Shown piece by piece: positions 35,730 through 50,418 of a stretch of 64,000 nt of DNA. Position 1 is the stretch's first letter, and every line of letters starts with the position of its first letter. This DNA comes from Hyaloscypha bicolor E (Eukaryota; Ascomycota; Leotiomycetes; Helotiales; Hyaloscyphaceae). The position numbers were made by a program, and so were the translations under genes. The stretch is taken from the NCBI RefSeq assembly GCF_002865645.1, contig NW_020194664.1, positions 182,104-246,103 on the forward strand, in the 5' to 3' direction. Below the pieces are notes generated by a model. It worked only from the letters and a program-made list of their open reading frames with translations, searched no databases and was not told the DNA's origin.

Positions 35730-36845
35730 TTACATTGCTGTGCTCAGTAGACTGATATACACAATCATCAGCCAAAATAGCACCGTCAGCCAGTAGAAAT
35801 AGGTCTCCCTATCTTTAGCCATCGAGTCCGACCATATGACTCTCAATCCAACCGCAGCTCCGAGAACTACCTGCATAGCTCCTGCAGCGTAGATACCATG
35901 AGGCCAAGAAGACGATTGGGCAAGCACCAAGCCCCAAAGCAGGAAGAGAGCATGGGTTGTAAAGAACACCCAGCACGTTGCATACCTCATTAGCCAAACC
36001 TTCGTTTCCCCAAGAACCAAGGGCAGTGTTTTCTTCCCAGCAATGCGATCGCCCTCCACATCATGAAACTCCTGGATTTGAATGATGAGTCCAGCCCATC
36101 CCGCCAATGAGGCACGTAGCACAAGAGGCATGTTCCTGCCTAGGTGTTGCCCCACAACGACCGAATTGACGAGTGAGATTATGATGAAGGTTGCCACGCC
36201 GGTGAAGAGGTTGCGCACTACCGGATTGTTGGGTTTGGGCCATACGTAACAAAAACTGACCTCCGCCTGCCAGACCAGGGCCCAAATGCCGACCCAGTAC
36301 CCGGACAAGGTATATGACAGCAGTGGGAAAAGGATCCATGCGAAGACCCAACGAGCGTCTGCTCCACGAAGCGATATCAAACCACCGGGGATTGGCCGGT
36401 ACGGTTTGTTGACGGTATCTTCAGCAACGCCCATCCTTTGATTGACGATGTCCATGGCATATTGAAAGCCAACGCCTACGACGCAGATTTTGACGACGAG
36501 TTCTAGAGCTGAGTAGAGTGGCATTGGAGGGAGCAAGAGTCGTGGTATAATGGCAAATAGAAACCCTCCGAGTGTCGTACCAGCATTGGAACGAAGTAAT
36601 GCTTCGGTGACGAGAACCTCGTGATTCAGGAATGAAGACACGTTCGTGGCAGCATATTGGAAGTCCGCAAGTGCCACTGAGATTGACGAGAATGTCTTGA
36701 TCTGGGAGGGTATTTTCTCCCTGTGGATAGAACGATGTGGAGCTGGAGCTTGTATCGAGTTCTCCTCTGGCGCGAGAAGTCGGTGGAACGACATGAGTGA
36801 GAGGATGGTGATATTAAATTTCAGGTCACAGAGAAGATCGTTCAA
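35730..36845 (-). CDS. UbiA-family prenyltransferase or membrane terpene cyclase
   Basis: A single-exon frame of 371 aa; a start at Met18 (36794) is also possible. There are about eight hydrophobic segments. The two Asp-rich motifs of the UbiA superfamily are present: DIVNQRMGVAED (132-143), followed by NKPYRPIPGG, and FHDVEGDRIAGKKTLP (260-275). These bind magnesium and prenyl diphosphate on the membrane face. In fungi this branch includes UbiA-type terpene cyclases such as the fumagillin sesquiterpene cyclase, besides aromatic prenyltransferases. Which activity applies cannot be decided from motifs. It is the outermost of four same-strand genes with two P450s and a methyltransferase, which suggests it supplies the terpenoid scaffold. 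The N-terminal 60 residues are not conserved-looking. Confidence 0.85.
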   Translation of the reverse strand: MNDLLCDLKFNITILSLMSFHRLLAPEENSIQAPAPHRSIHREKIPSQIKTFSSISVALADFQYAATNVSSFLNHEVLVTEALLRSNAGTTLGGFLFAIIPRLLLPPMPLYSALELVVKICVVGVGFQYAMDIVNQRMGVAEDTVNKPYRPIPGGLISLRGADARWVFAWILFPLLSYTLSGYWVGIWALVWQAEVSFCYVWPKPNNPVVRNLFTGVATFIIISLVNSVVVGQHLGRNMPLVLRASLAGWAGLIIQIQEFHDVEGDRIAGKKTLPLVLGETKVWLMRYATCWVFFTTHALFLLWGLVLAQSSSWPHGIYAAGAMQVVLGAAVGLRVIWSDSMAKDRETYFYWLTVLFWLMIVYISLLSTAM

Positions 36846-38184
36846 GTAATGTTTTAGTTTTGGGGGGAGGTTGTCACAGTCCTGCTTCCCCTTTATATGT
36901 TGAAATCCTCCAACGTGGCGTGGAACGGGTCAACCAGCCCCTCGCTCAAAGAGAAAGGTAAACTGGATTTGGGGAGCTCGGTGCCCAAGTCTCTTAGGCG
37001 CAACCATCTGCACGCGCCGAGCTATCAATTTGACCAAACGCTGGCCTCATTGAATCTGTCTTCTCTCGGGGGACGATGCCCAAAAGACAACGGATCCCCT
37101 CTTTTCTGCAGCAGGTGTCTGAAGGCAAATGCATTATCTTAGAGAGACCTTCCAATGGCAGCAGTAGTATCGGAGGCACTCTGCTTAAAATGATTGATGC
37201 GGCATGAGGGCGGGTGGGGAAAGTCTGGTAACACCCCCCGATGCTTAGCCCCGCGCTCAATTGTGGATATGATGGGACGCTGCGCTGACTGAAGGGCACT
37301 GTTTAAAGTCGGTGGTATGGATCGTCAACTCAGTTTCTCCGGAGCCCCGTTAGCTTCTTCTTCACTGATCCTTAAATTCTGCTAATAGGATGATCAAAAG
37401 TAGTTTCACCATTGACGATTTTGTTACACACACCTTCAACGTGAGCATGCGACCGACGTGGAAAGGAAGCTGACCCAGACCCGAATGAATGGCACGCCCC
37501 GGGCCGAACGAACGCCCAGTGCGGGCCCAACTGGGGCCACTGCCTTTGTAAGTGGACCGTAGTGGATCCCACCTGAAGGAGGTCTTTTCCCGACGACTGC
37601 AGTCTGCAGCCACCGTGCAGTGCCACGTAGGACAGATGATGCACTCGCCAAGTCTGGGACTCTGAGCCATTGGGACATCAACGTCGCTGGAGATGGCAAG
37701 ACCAACCGGGGAACTGTCCTTCCCGCTGGGACTGCTGCAAATTGACCAGTCGGAAGTGGGGGGTTTCACCCCCCGCAAAGAGGGGGCGGATTGCCTGGCC
37801 GCGGCGAGAACTTTACTCAAGTATGCAATGGTCCGATCGGAGACGTCTTCCAGCTTGCGGAATTCGCGATGATAGGGGATCCAATGATGATTTTCCTTCG
37901 GTTATTGCGGAAAGGTCAACCAACTGAGAGACGTATAGCCAACTGCTGCTGCACGCGAACGCAAACTAATGAGGTTAGAGGTGTCGGAATCTGTCCTACA
38001 AAATAAGGCAAGTTTTAAGCACGGATTCGTCGAGATCTGTTGAAGTGTTTATGGGCGAGCTAACCCAACCTTAACAAAACTATGCCGCCCGGTGAGGAAG
38101 ATTGAAATATAGAACGACGTCAAAGAAATTGAATACGAGACTGACGGTTACGAACTCTTATTAACACATTCGGCGCAATAACAA
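36846..38184. other. Intergenic spacer, no gene called
   Basis: Several overlapping frames of 60-150 codons occur on both strands (for example 37362-37820 minus), with no domain, consistent codon style or splice structure. It contains the UbiA promoter. Confidence 0.5.
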
Positions 38185-38421
38185 CTAAGTAGTACGTGAA
38201 ATTAATTTGCAAAACCTGGTCCATTCCAGTAGATTCTGCCTTTCCTCCGGCAAATACGCTCGAAAGAAGACTTCCCCTCATGTTGCACCACGGGGATTTG
38301 TTTTCCTCCGAGAGTCCAGCTCCTGCCAAATAGCAACCAGTACAAAAGAACCTGTGATGATTGTACCAGAGTATGCAAGCATAATCCCTCCCCTGAATAA
38401 TATAGCAGCAAGAATCGCGTC
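38185..38421 (-). pseudogene. Possible remnant of a membrane protein gene
   Basis: One minus-strand frame reads coherently from 38421 to a TAG at 38185-38187 but crosses one TGA. It contains a hydrophobic segment (ILFRGGIMLAYSGTIITGSF), a basic-acidic stretch and then GEVFFRAYLPEERQNLLEW. The internal TGA sits where a Trp codon would fit. No family is recognised, and the relic could be chance. Confidence 0.25.
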
Positions 38422-38938
38422 GGCATTTCACCCTCGACAATCGCGCGAAGGTTCCGGACAAGCCTGGCAGCCACCCTGCTCAAAGAAGCATAGGGTCCCA
38501 CATTGCCTTGACTTTAGTCATTATCAGATCAGATTCTGCCAGGACCCTCTCCTCCCTAAATAAAATTAAAAAGGGGGCCCTTTTACCAGGGGGTTTTGAA
38601 TGGCAGAATGTCGGTGCGAAGGGCACACTTTTAGTATTTAATTGGGGAGGTAAGCATTCTCTGTCCTGAGTCTCCCTTTGCAAGAATGTCGAGGTCGAAT
38701 TGAGCTCGAAGGTACGATTAGCTTCAAATCAGGATCTCACAGAGGACGCCGTTTGTCCAAGAACTTGACTTCAAGATTTGAAGGCCAAACTAACTTTGAG
38801 GGCCAAGGTTTTGTTCGCTCAAACTTTGCTTTAAATAGCAGTTAGCCGAGGAAATTGTACATTGAACCAGAACTTGTAGATACAGCAGATAAATATAAGT
38901 GTGCCCCTGCTGACTCCTGCCAAATCCCTGTTCAGCTC

Positions 38939-39562
38939 GGGAAAGACTAACCCCCCCCCCGGTGTCGATTAGGGGTGTCGATTGGGGCAGGGGTATTTAA
39001 TTGGCTATCTGAGCTCTTTAAAAATCTGAAATTAGATTTTTCAATATAAGTCTAAGCTAGTATATTATAACCCCTGTACTGTAATCACGTGCTTTCTAAC
39101 TTATAATAAAAAGATTCCTTAAAATAGTATTTTAATTTTAGGAAGTTTATATACTAATTAATTAAGTTTTAGTTTTTAAGCCCTATAAGGCCTTATAAGT
39201 TTTGGGCTTATAGGGCTCTTAAATCTGGTTTTAGGGACTTTTTCGCTAAATTTCTAGGCTTGCTTAAGCTTATCTATAGGCTATAAAATATAAAACTTTT
39301 AATTTCTTTAATTTAAAGAACTATTACTAATCCAAATGTTATAAAAGGTGTATAATTAAATAGCCTTTAATTAGCGCTATAAGGAAATAAAACAAGTATT
39401 AAATTATATTAATTCATTATAAAATTAAATTAAAATCAAGAAAAAGCCAGAGTTTTGGTGTTCCTGTCCGAGCGCCTAGCCTGCTCCCAATCGACACCCC
39501 TAATCCTGGTAATCGACACCCCTAATCGACACCGGGGGGGGGGGGTCGTTTTAGTCTTTCCC
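38939..39562. mobile_element. Non-autonomous inverted-repeat element (MITE-like), 624 bp
   Basis: The left end GGGAAAGACTAA, a run of ten C, then GGTGTCGATTAGGGGTGTCG is mirrored by the right end, with CGACACCCCTAATCGACACC, a run of G and TTAGTCTTTCCC. The right arm has an extra GTCGATTACCAGGATTAGGG unit. The flanking octamers TTCAGCTC (38931-38938) and TTTAGCTC (39563-39570) differ by one C/T change and look like an 8-bp target duplication. The interior (39000-39470) is AT-rich and non-coding, in contrast to its flanks. Superfamily is unclear; 8-bp duplications fit hAT or related elements. Confidence 0.65.
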
Positions 39563-39570
39563 TTTAGCTC

Positions 39571-40348
39571 GCGTAGCATTCCCAGACCGGGATTGTCCGC
39601 CCAAAGAGTTATCTTCGTACTCGATAATATATTAACTCTCTTTTAGTTATATAATAATAATAAAACTGGGTAAGGCAGCTCTAGAAGCCAATATTATATA
39701 ATGAGATAATTATTATGTCTTTCCCAATCTCCTATATTTAAAAATCCTCGATTTTATAAACTTTTTCTTTAAATACCTTATTTCTCGTATACTCTCTTAC
39801 GGCCCTGCTCGCATACTCGCCTCCTTGAATACGACGCACGTCTACTGTTTCTCCCTAGGGTATGCCTTTTGCCAAGCCTTGCAAATAGCCTTATTTTGCT
39901 TGCCTATAGCCCCGCCTATATATAAATACAGCTCTGTACCTAAATACAGTGTGGTGGGGATTTTATCACCTGGTCACGTGGTTCTGGCATGTGACCTCCG
40001 GACATCCGTACAGTCCGCAGTCCGCTTATATTACCCCTCTCTCCTTCTTAGTTCTTAGAAATAAACCAACCTTCACTTTCTAATTTCACGTCTCACTCGT
40101 ACACTGTGATCCCACACTGTGGAAGCCCATTCTACTCTATATATTACTACTTGTTTTATATCCCCATTACAACAGCTCCACACCTGAATACTGCACATAA
40201 ATATAGCTTTATACGTGAATGCGCTTTATATATAAATATAGCTCTGCGCTTTAATATAGCTTCCTATAAGCAAGCTATAGTGTATTATATAAGAGATATG
40301 TTCTTACCTACTTGCGCAATCTACGTAATATAGAGCAAGGAGCTATCT
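39571..40348. other. Intergenic spacer
   Basis: Mixed-composition spacer with short A/T-rich runs. Degenerate TATAAATATAGCTCTG phrases recur at about 39920, 40200 and 40240. No gene is supported. Confidence 0.5.
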
Positions 40349-40501
40349 CTTTGTCTGGCAAGACATGGTCCGTACTAGCAAGGGGGCTTGGCTCAGGGCG
40401 AAAAGGCGATATATGACCAATAAGTTCTTAAGCGAAGGTACGCCTTTTCGCCCTGAGAAAGGCCCCCTGGCTAATACGGACCATGTCTTGCCAGACCAAG
40501 G
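40349..40501. repeat. Long imperfect hairpin, about 60-bp arms
   Basis: The left arm (40349-40409) contains GTCTGGCAAGACATGGTCCG and CTCAGGGCGAAAAGGCG. The right arm (40441-40501) is its near-perfect inverted complement, with about 30 bp of loop between. Differences are a handful of substitutions and one-base gaps. It could be a foldback element, a palindromic transposon remnant or a hairpin RNA precursor. No clear target duplication is visible. Confidence 0.7.
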
Positions 40502-42791
40502 GGTAACGAAGTCGCGCGACTGGGTGCCCCTGGCGAATAAGTAGGCTCTTACTATTAGTAGAGATAAGCTTTAGAGCTCCCAGTTCAACCGCATTCTCTA
40601 GTTACTTCCCTAAATATCTAGAATGAAAAATTGACCCGACCATGCTTAAAGTCCTATCCGTTATATATTCAACCGCGGGGTGAGGGCCCAGTCCCCCTTC
40701 CACATCCTCTTCTTATAAACTAAGCGGATAGAGAGTTGTCAGATAGTACAGTACAGCACTGTACGATAGTGGCGTCACGTGTTCCCACCCCTTATTGCCA
40801 CTCCTCGGCTCAGCAGGCTCCACTGCTTTTCTTTATATGGTTCCCCTTACTCTCTTATATTTAGCTTCAGTCTCCGCTCTAGCTAGCTCTCGAATTTGAT
40901 CACGGTTCAAGGCATCTGATAAGAGTACAATAATGAGCGATAAATTATAGAGCAATGCATAATAACTTGCAGGAAAGTCAGAAGTGAATCCATTAGCTAT
41001 AACATAATCTTGCCCTGGACTTGCGATCCGATTAACTCAATGCCAAGAATCGGAAAAATTCGGTCATTCCTTCCCTCGAATATGCTTCCATCTGCCTTCA
41101 AGGAGTATAACTCGCATAGCAATTGGCGAACATCCTTGGATTGCGGATAATGACGTAGAGACAGATTCCTTGTGACCGATTCCTTGGCACAACTCATTAA
41201 ACAACGCGAATATCCGAAGTGTTGAAGTGTGAGACAATGGCTGGCCCCCGGAATTCTTCTTGGGCGGGTACATACCCGATTTGCGCGTACTGATCCTAAC
41301 CTAACTGGCCTCGAATTCCCCTTCACTAATTAGACTTCACCAATTAGACCTCACACATGCTTTTTCCGACCAAGCACCACGCAAGGAATTCCTCGATGCA
41401 CAGCATCTCGTTGCTAGTAAATTCTTGGATGTCTAACCGTTGCTGTACGATACCTTCACGAATTCAAGTCAGGCACAAAGACATAAAGCCCCGGGATGTG
41501 CTCGTCTACAAGGGGACTTACGGACATTGGAATCAGTCAAGATTGGTCAGAGGCTATATTGAAAGTGACGTCACGGGACGTCAGCTTACTAATTTCTCCA
41601 TTTCTGCACGTTAGCTGATTTGTCATGGGCATTACCTGACAAATCAAGCTACCATGTATATATATGCCCCCAAATCCTTGGTTTAAAGGGCCAGCTGCTA
41701 TTGTCAATAAATGTCCATTTCAACAGGCTAGTTGCGAACCACAATTAGACAAGCACCCATAACTCCCAGATATTGTGCCCCGGAGGTTGCAGAGTGGGAC
41801 CCAAGAAACTCCTCGTCCAACATCTAATCGTTTGGCTGCATTTTTCTCGAAATGTTTATAACAATGTGAGGCTTCAGCATCAATCAACTGTTCCAGCATC
41901 TTGAGGCTCGTGGCACCACTCCACGAATTACAAAATGAATCAAGCTGGAGTCCAATCCTGGTGTGACTTTGCCTGGCCCAACGCAATCCCCTCTGGACCT
42001 CTGCTATGGATTCAGAAGATGATGAGATTTGAGAAAGGTGAGCGCTAGGCTGCTTAAAAGCTCTCGGATCGCATCTAGGACTAAACTGAAGATGGCGCAA
42101 TTAGCTATGTTGGACAGTGCTGTAATACTTCTGTTGGCTCACCACAGACTGTAGAATCACCCTCGATGAAGCTCGCTGCCCTGGCTGCACCTGTTGAAAA
42201 TAGCCACCCTCTTTCTATTCTAGACGCCCGACTGTAGGAACTCTTGGCATTGGCCATACTGCCTTTGCGACCCCCACGGGCTCAGTAGAGTACGTATTAC
42301 CGCACCATAACCAAGTTCAAAAAAAACAAAAAAGCTCCAGCGGGTGATCTTAAACAGCGACAGCACGAGCTGCGAGTAAAAAGATGAAAAATCTCGTGTC
42401 CTACAGGCTAGAGGCAACTTGTCCTTTGATCGAATCCGCGTGTTCGCTTAAGCCCCTGACGGGTCCAATGAGGCGAGCTGTGGTGAAGACACAGATTTGG
42501 ACCCACGTACACGCTTTCGTATGTTGACTTCTCCCTAGAAATTTCGAACCCAATTTCATTCTTGAAAAAGAATCTTTGAGTCTGAGCAATTATTATCTCT
42601 AAGAAAGAAGATGCCGGACATAGTGTGGGGCACCTGCGGTGTGCGAGTCCCTTAACGACGTATCGAAAAGCATAGGAATGCAATGAAACCCGGCTCCCCA
42701 GTCACACTATTCTCAAATAAATTCCATCACAACGTTACATATATAAGGTCTGATGCCCTGGCCAAACAGGGGTTAATATCAGGTAGGTTAG
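40502..42791. other. Intergenic spacer with one weak coding candidate
   Basis: No gene is confidently supported. A minus-strand frame at 41720-42075 has protein-like composition (EVQRGLRWARQSHTRIGLQ). It is preceded by plausible splice signals (donor GTGAGC near 42147, branch GCTAAT, acceptor CTTCAG near 42077), but no family is recognised. Other frames are short. Confidence 0.4.
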
Positions 42792-43611
42792 TTGGCAACT
42801 GACAGTTCCAGCTCCCAAGCTTTCGACGGCGTCTACATTAACGGTTCAATCTTCACGGGCGGCAACCCACTCACTCCATTTGACTCCTTTATTCTCTCTG
42901 ATTTCAATACTACCTTCGTGGAAGCGAATCCTACTACCCTTGGTATGCCATTCATGCTGAACGGAATCAGTGGCCGAGGATGAAACTGGAATTCGAAGCA
43001 CCGAGGACAGATAAGCGCGCGGTGGGATGTTGCTCGCGGGGTCGTAAGGCCGCATACACCCATTGCTTGGAGCTTTGAATCGAATACCGATCAGGGAACC
43101 TAATTCAGCATGGAGCTGATGAAGGACGGTGCAGTTATTTTCCAACCCCGGACAAATGGAGCAAATGCGACGGATTGGGAGAGAAATGGGTCGATTGGCC
43201 TGAGGAGCGAATGCCGTGTCCATCTTATTCTAGTTAAACGCGAAAACCTATTGATTCATGGTTACAAGTTACGGGTGATGTTTTGCAGATGATAGATTCG
43301 AACTCTGGTAAAGTAAGGAGGGTTGAGATTGACTTTACGAAGTCGGTGTAATGGTTGCGTGCTAGTAAGAATTCCAATATCAGAGGCTTCGTAGGAATTG
43401 ATTCTGGGGACTTGGTTGATGGGAACCAATACGTTGACTTGAGTTCTGGGAGCCACGGGAGTTGGCGAACTGATGTCTTAGAGGAATGCAATAATTTGGT
43501 GGTTGGATTCTGTCGGAGCGCGGTTGCGACAAATTTGACCCTTTGGTGTACGGGAATCAGGCGGTGGAAATGTAGAATATTTAATATGCGGTTCTCAATG
43601 CTGTGCTGCTA
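42792..43611 (+). pseudogene. Decayed gene of unknown family
   Basis: One plus-strand frame starting SQAFDGVYINGSIFTGG runs from about 42792 through TGA (42980-42982) and TAA (43101-43103). Protein-like sequence continues across them (WDVARGVVRPHTPIAWSFES, then MELMKDGAVIFQPRTNGAN). After a TTTTGCAG that could be an acceptor (43288), a second coherent frame crosses TAA at 43349-43351 and includes GSHGSWRTDVLEECNNLVV. It ends at the TAG at 43609-43611. No ATG start is present at the expected place. The composition across stops suggests a recently inactivated gene rather than chance. I do not recognise the family. Confidence 0.4.
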
Positions 43612-43729
43612 GATAATCACAAACATGGGATAATACTCTTCCTCGTTGAAGAAAGGGGCATTATGTGATGGCGTGACACGGGCAACCTCCCTGAGGAGGT
43701 CCTCCCCAAGTCACTTGCCCACCTAGCAT

Positions 43730-45558
43730 TCACGCATCAATGTTGACTACCCTGCCCGTTTCGTCAATCTCCACCTTGGTTTTCTTAGTACTCTCCTTTC
43801 TCGGATTATCCGCGTTGAAGATATCATGCATCTCTTCCAACGTCTTGCCCGCCGTCTCTACAAAGAAGAAGTAGATAATAACCAATTCGACGACAATCCA
43901 AACAATATAGACCAAGTACAACTTCCACCCAATCTTGGCAATACCGACACTGATGCCGTAAGTATTTACCACCATAGCAACGTTGAGGAAGAGGAAGTTG
44001 AGTCCAGAGCCTTTGGCACGGGTGCGGTTCTCGAGGCACTCAACTGCATATAGAGTCTGCAGTGGGGTAAAACCCCAGGCAAAGACGACACCGAAGAGGA
44101 AAATAGAGACGATGACGCCGTAGGACAGGTTGGGGTGGGTTTCGGAGGCAGCGGTGAAGGCAGTAAGGAGAACGTAGGCGACGAGGCCCATACCAAGGCC
44201 TGCCAGCATCATTACACGACGGCCGAGTTTATCTAGCAAAGTGGCACCGTAGACAGCGCCCATCATTGAGAAGATCGGGTTAATGGCGTTGATCAGGAGT
44301 TGTTTGTTGGTGCTTGTGATGCCTGCGTTCTTAATCATTTCAGGCTGTAGAACGGTTAGAAAGTAAACTCCACTACATAAAGAGGATAATACCATGAAGT
44401 AATTGACGACATTATTTCCTGACCATTGCCCAAAGAAAGACATGCCGATAACCATGTACAATCGATATCGTGCTGCTCTGGTGTTGACCAACTCGCTGAA
44501 GTCCCACCACGGATTCTCGTTTCGCGTGAGAGCCATTTTCTCAATAATTTCATGGTACTGGAGTTGAACAACAGGAGAGTGCTCATCGCCCTCACCGTGG
44601 TACTTTGCGAAAATCGCAAGAGCCTCCTCTCGACGGTCGTGGGCAATGAGCCAACGGGGTGATTCGGGGAAGAAGAGGATGAGCACCATAACGATTGAAG
44701 GTAGACCGGCCTGCACAATGGTTGGGATTCTCCAAGCCCAGGACGTTTCGATGTTCCTATTTTGTGAGAAACAGTATGTAGAGTTGGCATGGGACATACT
44801 TACTTCTGGCAGCCATACGTAGTCCAACCGGCAAGAATATTTCCAACCCACCAGAAGTTGTTGTACCTAAATTAAATGAGTCTCGGGTCTTAAAAGAGGT
44901 GTTTTCGGGTAAACATACATCCCAGCCATTGTACCGCGATATGCAGGGTGAGCAAGCTCAACGGTGTATGCTGGTCCTGCTGCAGAAGCCAGAGATGCGC
45001 CGAGACCAAGGATAAATCGGCCACCGATGAATTGCCCTCTCCCGTTGGCAGATGCTTGAACAGCGGTTCCAACTAGGACAATGAAACATCCAACGAAGAT
45101 GCACACCCGTCTCCCGTATCCATCTGCCAAGATGCCACAGAAAGGGAAAGCTGCGATTTGGCCCAGATTATAGATGATGAAGATGACTCCAGTGCTGGAA
45201 CCGGCACCGTTAAGACCAAAAGTCGTTTGGTAAGGCGTCATGGCATTCAGGCTTCCCATGAGGGAACCATCTGTGAAGGGTTAGTCAAGAAAGGTGCGAG
45301 GGCGTCGGGGATCTTACCAAAGCCGTTCATCGTTGAGATCAAGTACCCGACAGACATGATGAAGCAAAGCTTCAACATATTCTTAGAAAGTAGATTCGGT
45401 TTCTGTGTAGCAAGAGCGGCAGCAAGGGCCACCGACGCAGCCTGAACCTCGATAACCTTGCCCGTGGCATACTTCTCGTCAACAACTGGGGCTTGATCAA
45501 CACCGGCAGACTTTTCATGGTGCTCGGCACCTGTCGTATCAGTCTTGAGAGTCGACAT
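43730..45558 (-). CDS. MFS sugar transporter, lactose-permease-like
   Basis: CDS complement(join 43730..44344, 44393..44756, 44804..44866, 44919..45270, 45318..45558); five exons, 544 aa. All introns are GT-AG, with the third exon 63 nt. A soluble N-terminus precedes about twelve membrane spans. Sugar-porter signatures are present: GYGRR after the second span, GGRFILGLGASL, AHPAYRGTMAG, PESPRWLIAHDRREEAL and FFVETAGKTLEEM. The sequence style (YHGEGDEHSPVVQLQYHEI) resembles fungal lactose/cellodextrin permeases of the LAC12 group. The gene is divergent from the beta-galactosidase gene, about 1.5 kb start to start. Uptake of lactose or another beta-galactoside at the plasma membrane is therefore the likely role. 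Substrate is inferred from context. Confidence 0.92.
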
Positions 45559-47097
45559 GATGAACTCCTCCTGTAGGGTTTTGACCTTGAAAGGAAATGA
45601 AGATAAGGTGAATGTGATACTGCTGTCAACTCAAGCCAACAGTGCGGGTCCTTTCTCCTTTATACCTAACCATGTTGGTTCCCATGGGGCAGCCCCCAGG
45701 ATCTCCTCACCTCCAACTCTGGAAGCGCTCCACTTGCAACAACGGAGCTCGTCCCAAGTCGGGGTCGAGCATCCGAAGAAATTATCGGCATTTGACGGCA
45801 ATTTGGTGTCCTCTTGGAACTTGGAAGTGCAGAGAGTTTGAGACGCAGCAAATTGTGTGTGGCTGATAATTAGGGATTTGCTTGGTCGATATGGGCCGGC
45901 TGAAGCCCATGCTGGTGCCATGGCAGGGCGAGAGATCCGACCATCGATTGATCTGGAGCCGTGAAAGCTTAAAAACATGTGCAAGTTCGCGAAAGGTATC
46001 CACAGTTGCTGACTTGGAATCGCCTCAAGACCCTGGTGCCATGCAGAATTCAGCCTCGGCACACATTACATTGGGGGTCAACCTGTGACCTGTCCACTTC
46101 TCTTCCCATTCCATTTCCTGGCTTCATCGGATCAACCCCATCCATGGGAGACAAGAAGGCCCCTCAGCATTTCAAAATTACTTGTATGGTGCGAACGTTA
46201 CCCAGATCGCCCAGACACAGGAAACGGTTGACAACCCTCAACGGCTGTGGCAGATCTTGGTCCGTTTCATCACGTCAGTGGAGGCGGAGGAGGCTTGAGC
46301 CGGATGCCAGACTGCCAGCCTCCAACACCAAAAGCCGGCAGTATGAATGATCCGGTTGGGCATCTCAACGAGATTTTGGTCCAGGGGGAGGGTGGAGGGT
46401 GGACTTCGGCACTCTGCGGGGAAGTGCTGTGGGGTACCTGTACTCGTACTACAGTACAAGCATGTAACTGCGAGTCATGTTTCTCGAGATGTGCTTGATA
46501 CGAGGTTGCACACGAAAAGTGCTGCCCTTCAAGGCCGCGAGAGGCGCAATAGAGCGACCCCTATGCCGGCGCTGCTACTAGAAAGGCTCCTGGTATCTAT
46601 GGGAGTGGGTCAAAATCTATCTGTGTACTGTACATTCAGGTGCTGATTCTGGAGCAGTGGCACACCGCTTGTGATGCGATCCATATTCGCCGAATCAGCG
46701 CAAAACTTTCCGTCAAAACTTTATCCTCAATTGTGGGAAATCATTCTCCCGAACCACCGAGTTGCAACTTGCAAGAGATCGCCTCCAAGCCAAGCAATTA
46801 ATGGAACCCACTGAGGCGCGCGCCCATCGCGAGGCGCCTTTTCAAGGATCAGTGTCTGACAGTCTCCCCGAGACCCCCACCCTTCCTGCGCTTCCCCGAT
46901 CAGCCCCGGCAGACGACCACCGCCAAGGATCTCAACTTCCTGGACCCATAGAAATCACTATGGGGCAACTTCAAACCGGCGAACACGGAGAACTTCCGAG
47001 GACTGAAGAAGGTCCTCATGGCTTCGTCCACATCAATCTGAAAACTGGAAATCAACAGAACGATCGAACCTCCCTTACATCTTCAGATGATCTCAAA
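45559..47097. promoter_or_regulatory. Shared divergent promoter of permease and beta-galactosidase genes
   Basis: The 1.5-kb interval has no independent gene. An open frame extends the beta-galactosidase upstream to 46801, but its Pro/Glu-rich translation is unlike the family. CreA-type SYGGRG sites cluster near 46392-46434. The arrangement implies co-regulation of uptake and hydrolysis. Confidence 0.55.
46392..46434 (+). promoter_or_regulatory. Cluster of three CreA-type (SYGGRG) sites
   Basis: GTGGAG (46392-46397), GCGGGG (46416-46421) and GTGGGG (46429-46434) all fit the CreA/Mig1-type carbon-catabolite repressor consensus and lie within 43 bp. Paired sites are the functional form in Aspergillus. 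Function here is inferred from consensus and from the sugar-utilisation genes on both sides. Confidence 0.4.
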
Positions 47098-50365
<3,268 letters not shown>

Positions 50366-50418
50366 ACTCACAGATATCTTTATTTAAAAGTATGAATTGA
50401 TATCATTTCGCCGGTATT

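Noticed and set aside
37362..37820. 152-codon minus-strand frame in the spacer upstream of the UbiA gene
   Set aside because: Overlapped by open frames in other phases with equal claim. Composition is unlike neighbouring genes and no domain is seen.
46801..47097. N-terminal extension of the beta-galactosidase from upstream ATG codons
   Set aside because: The added Pro/Glu-rich sequence is not family-like. The start at 47098 gives the standard GH2 length and N-terminus.
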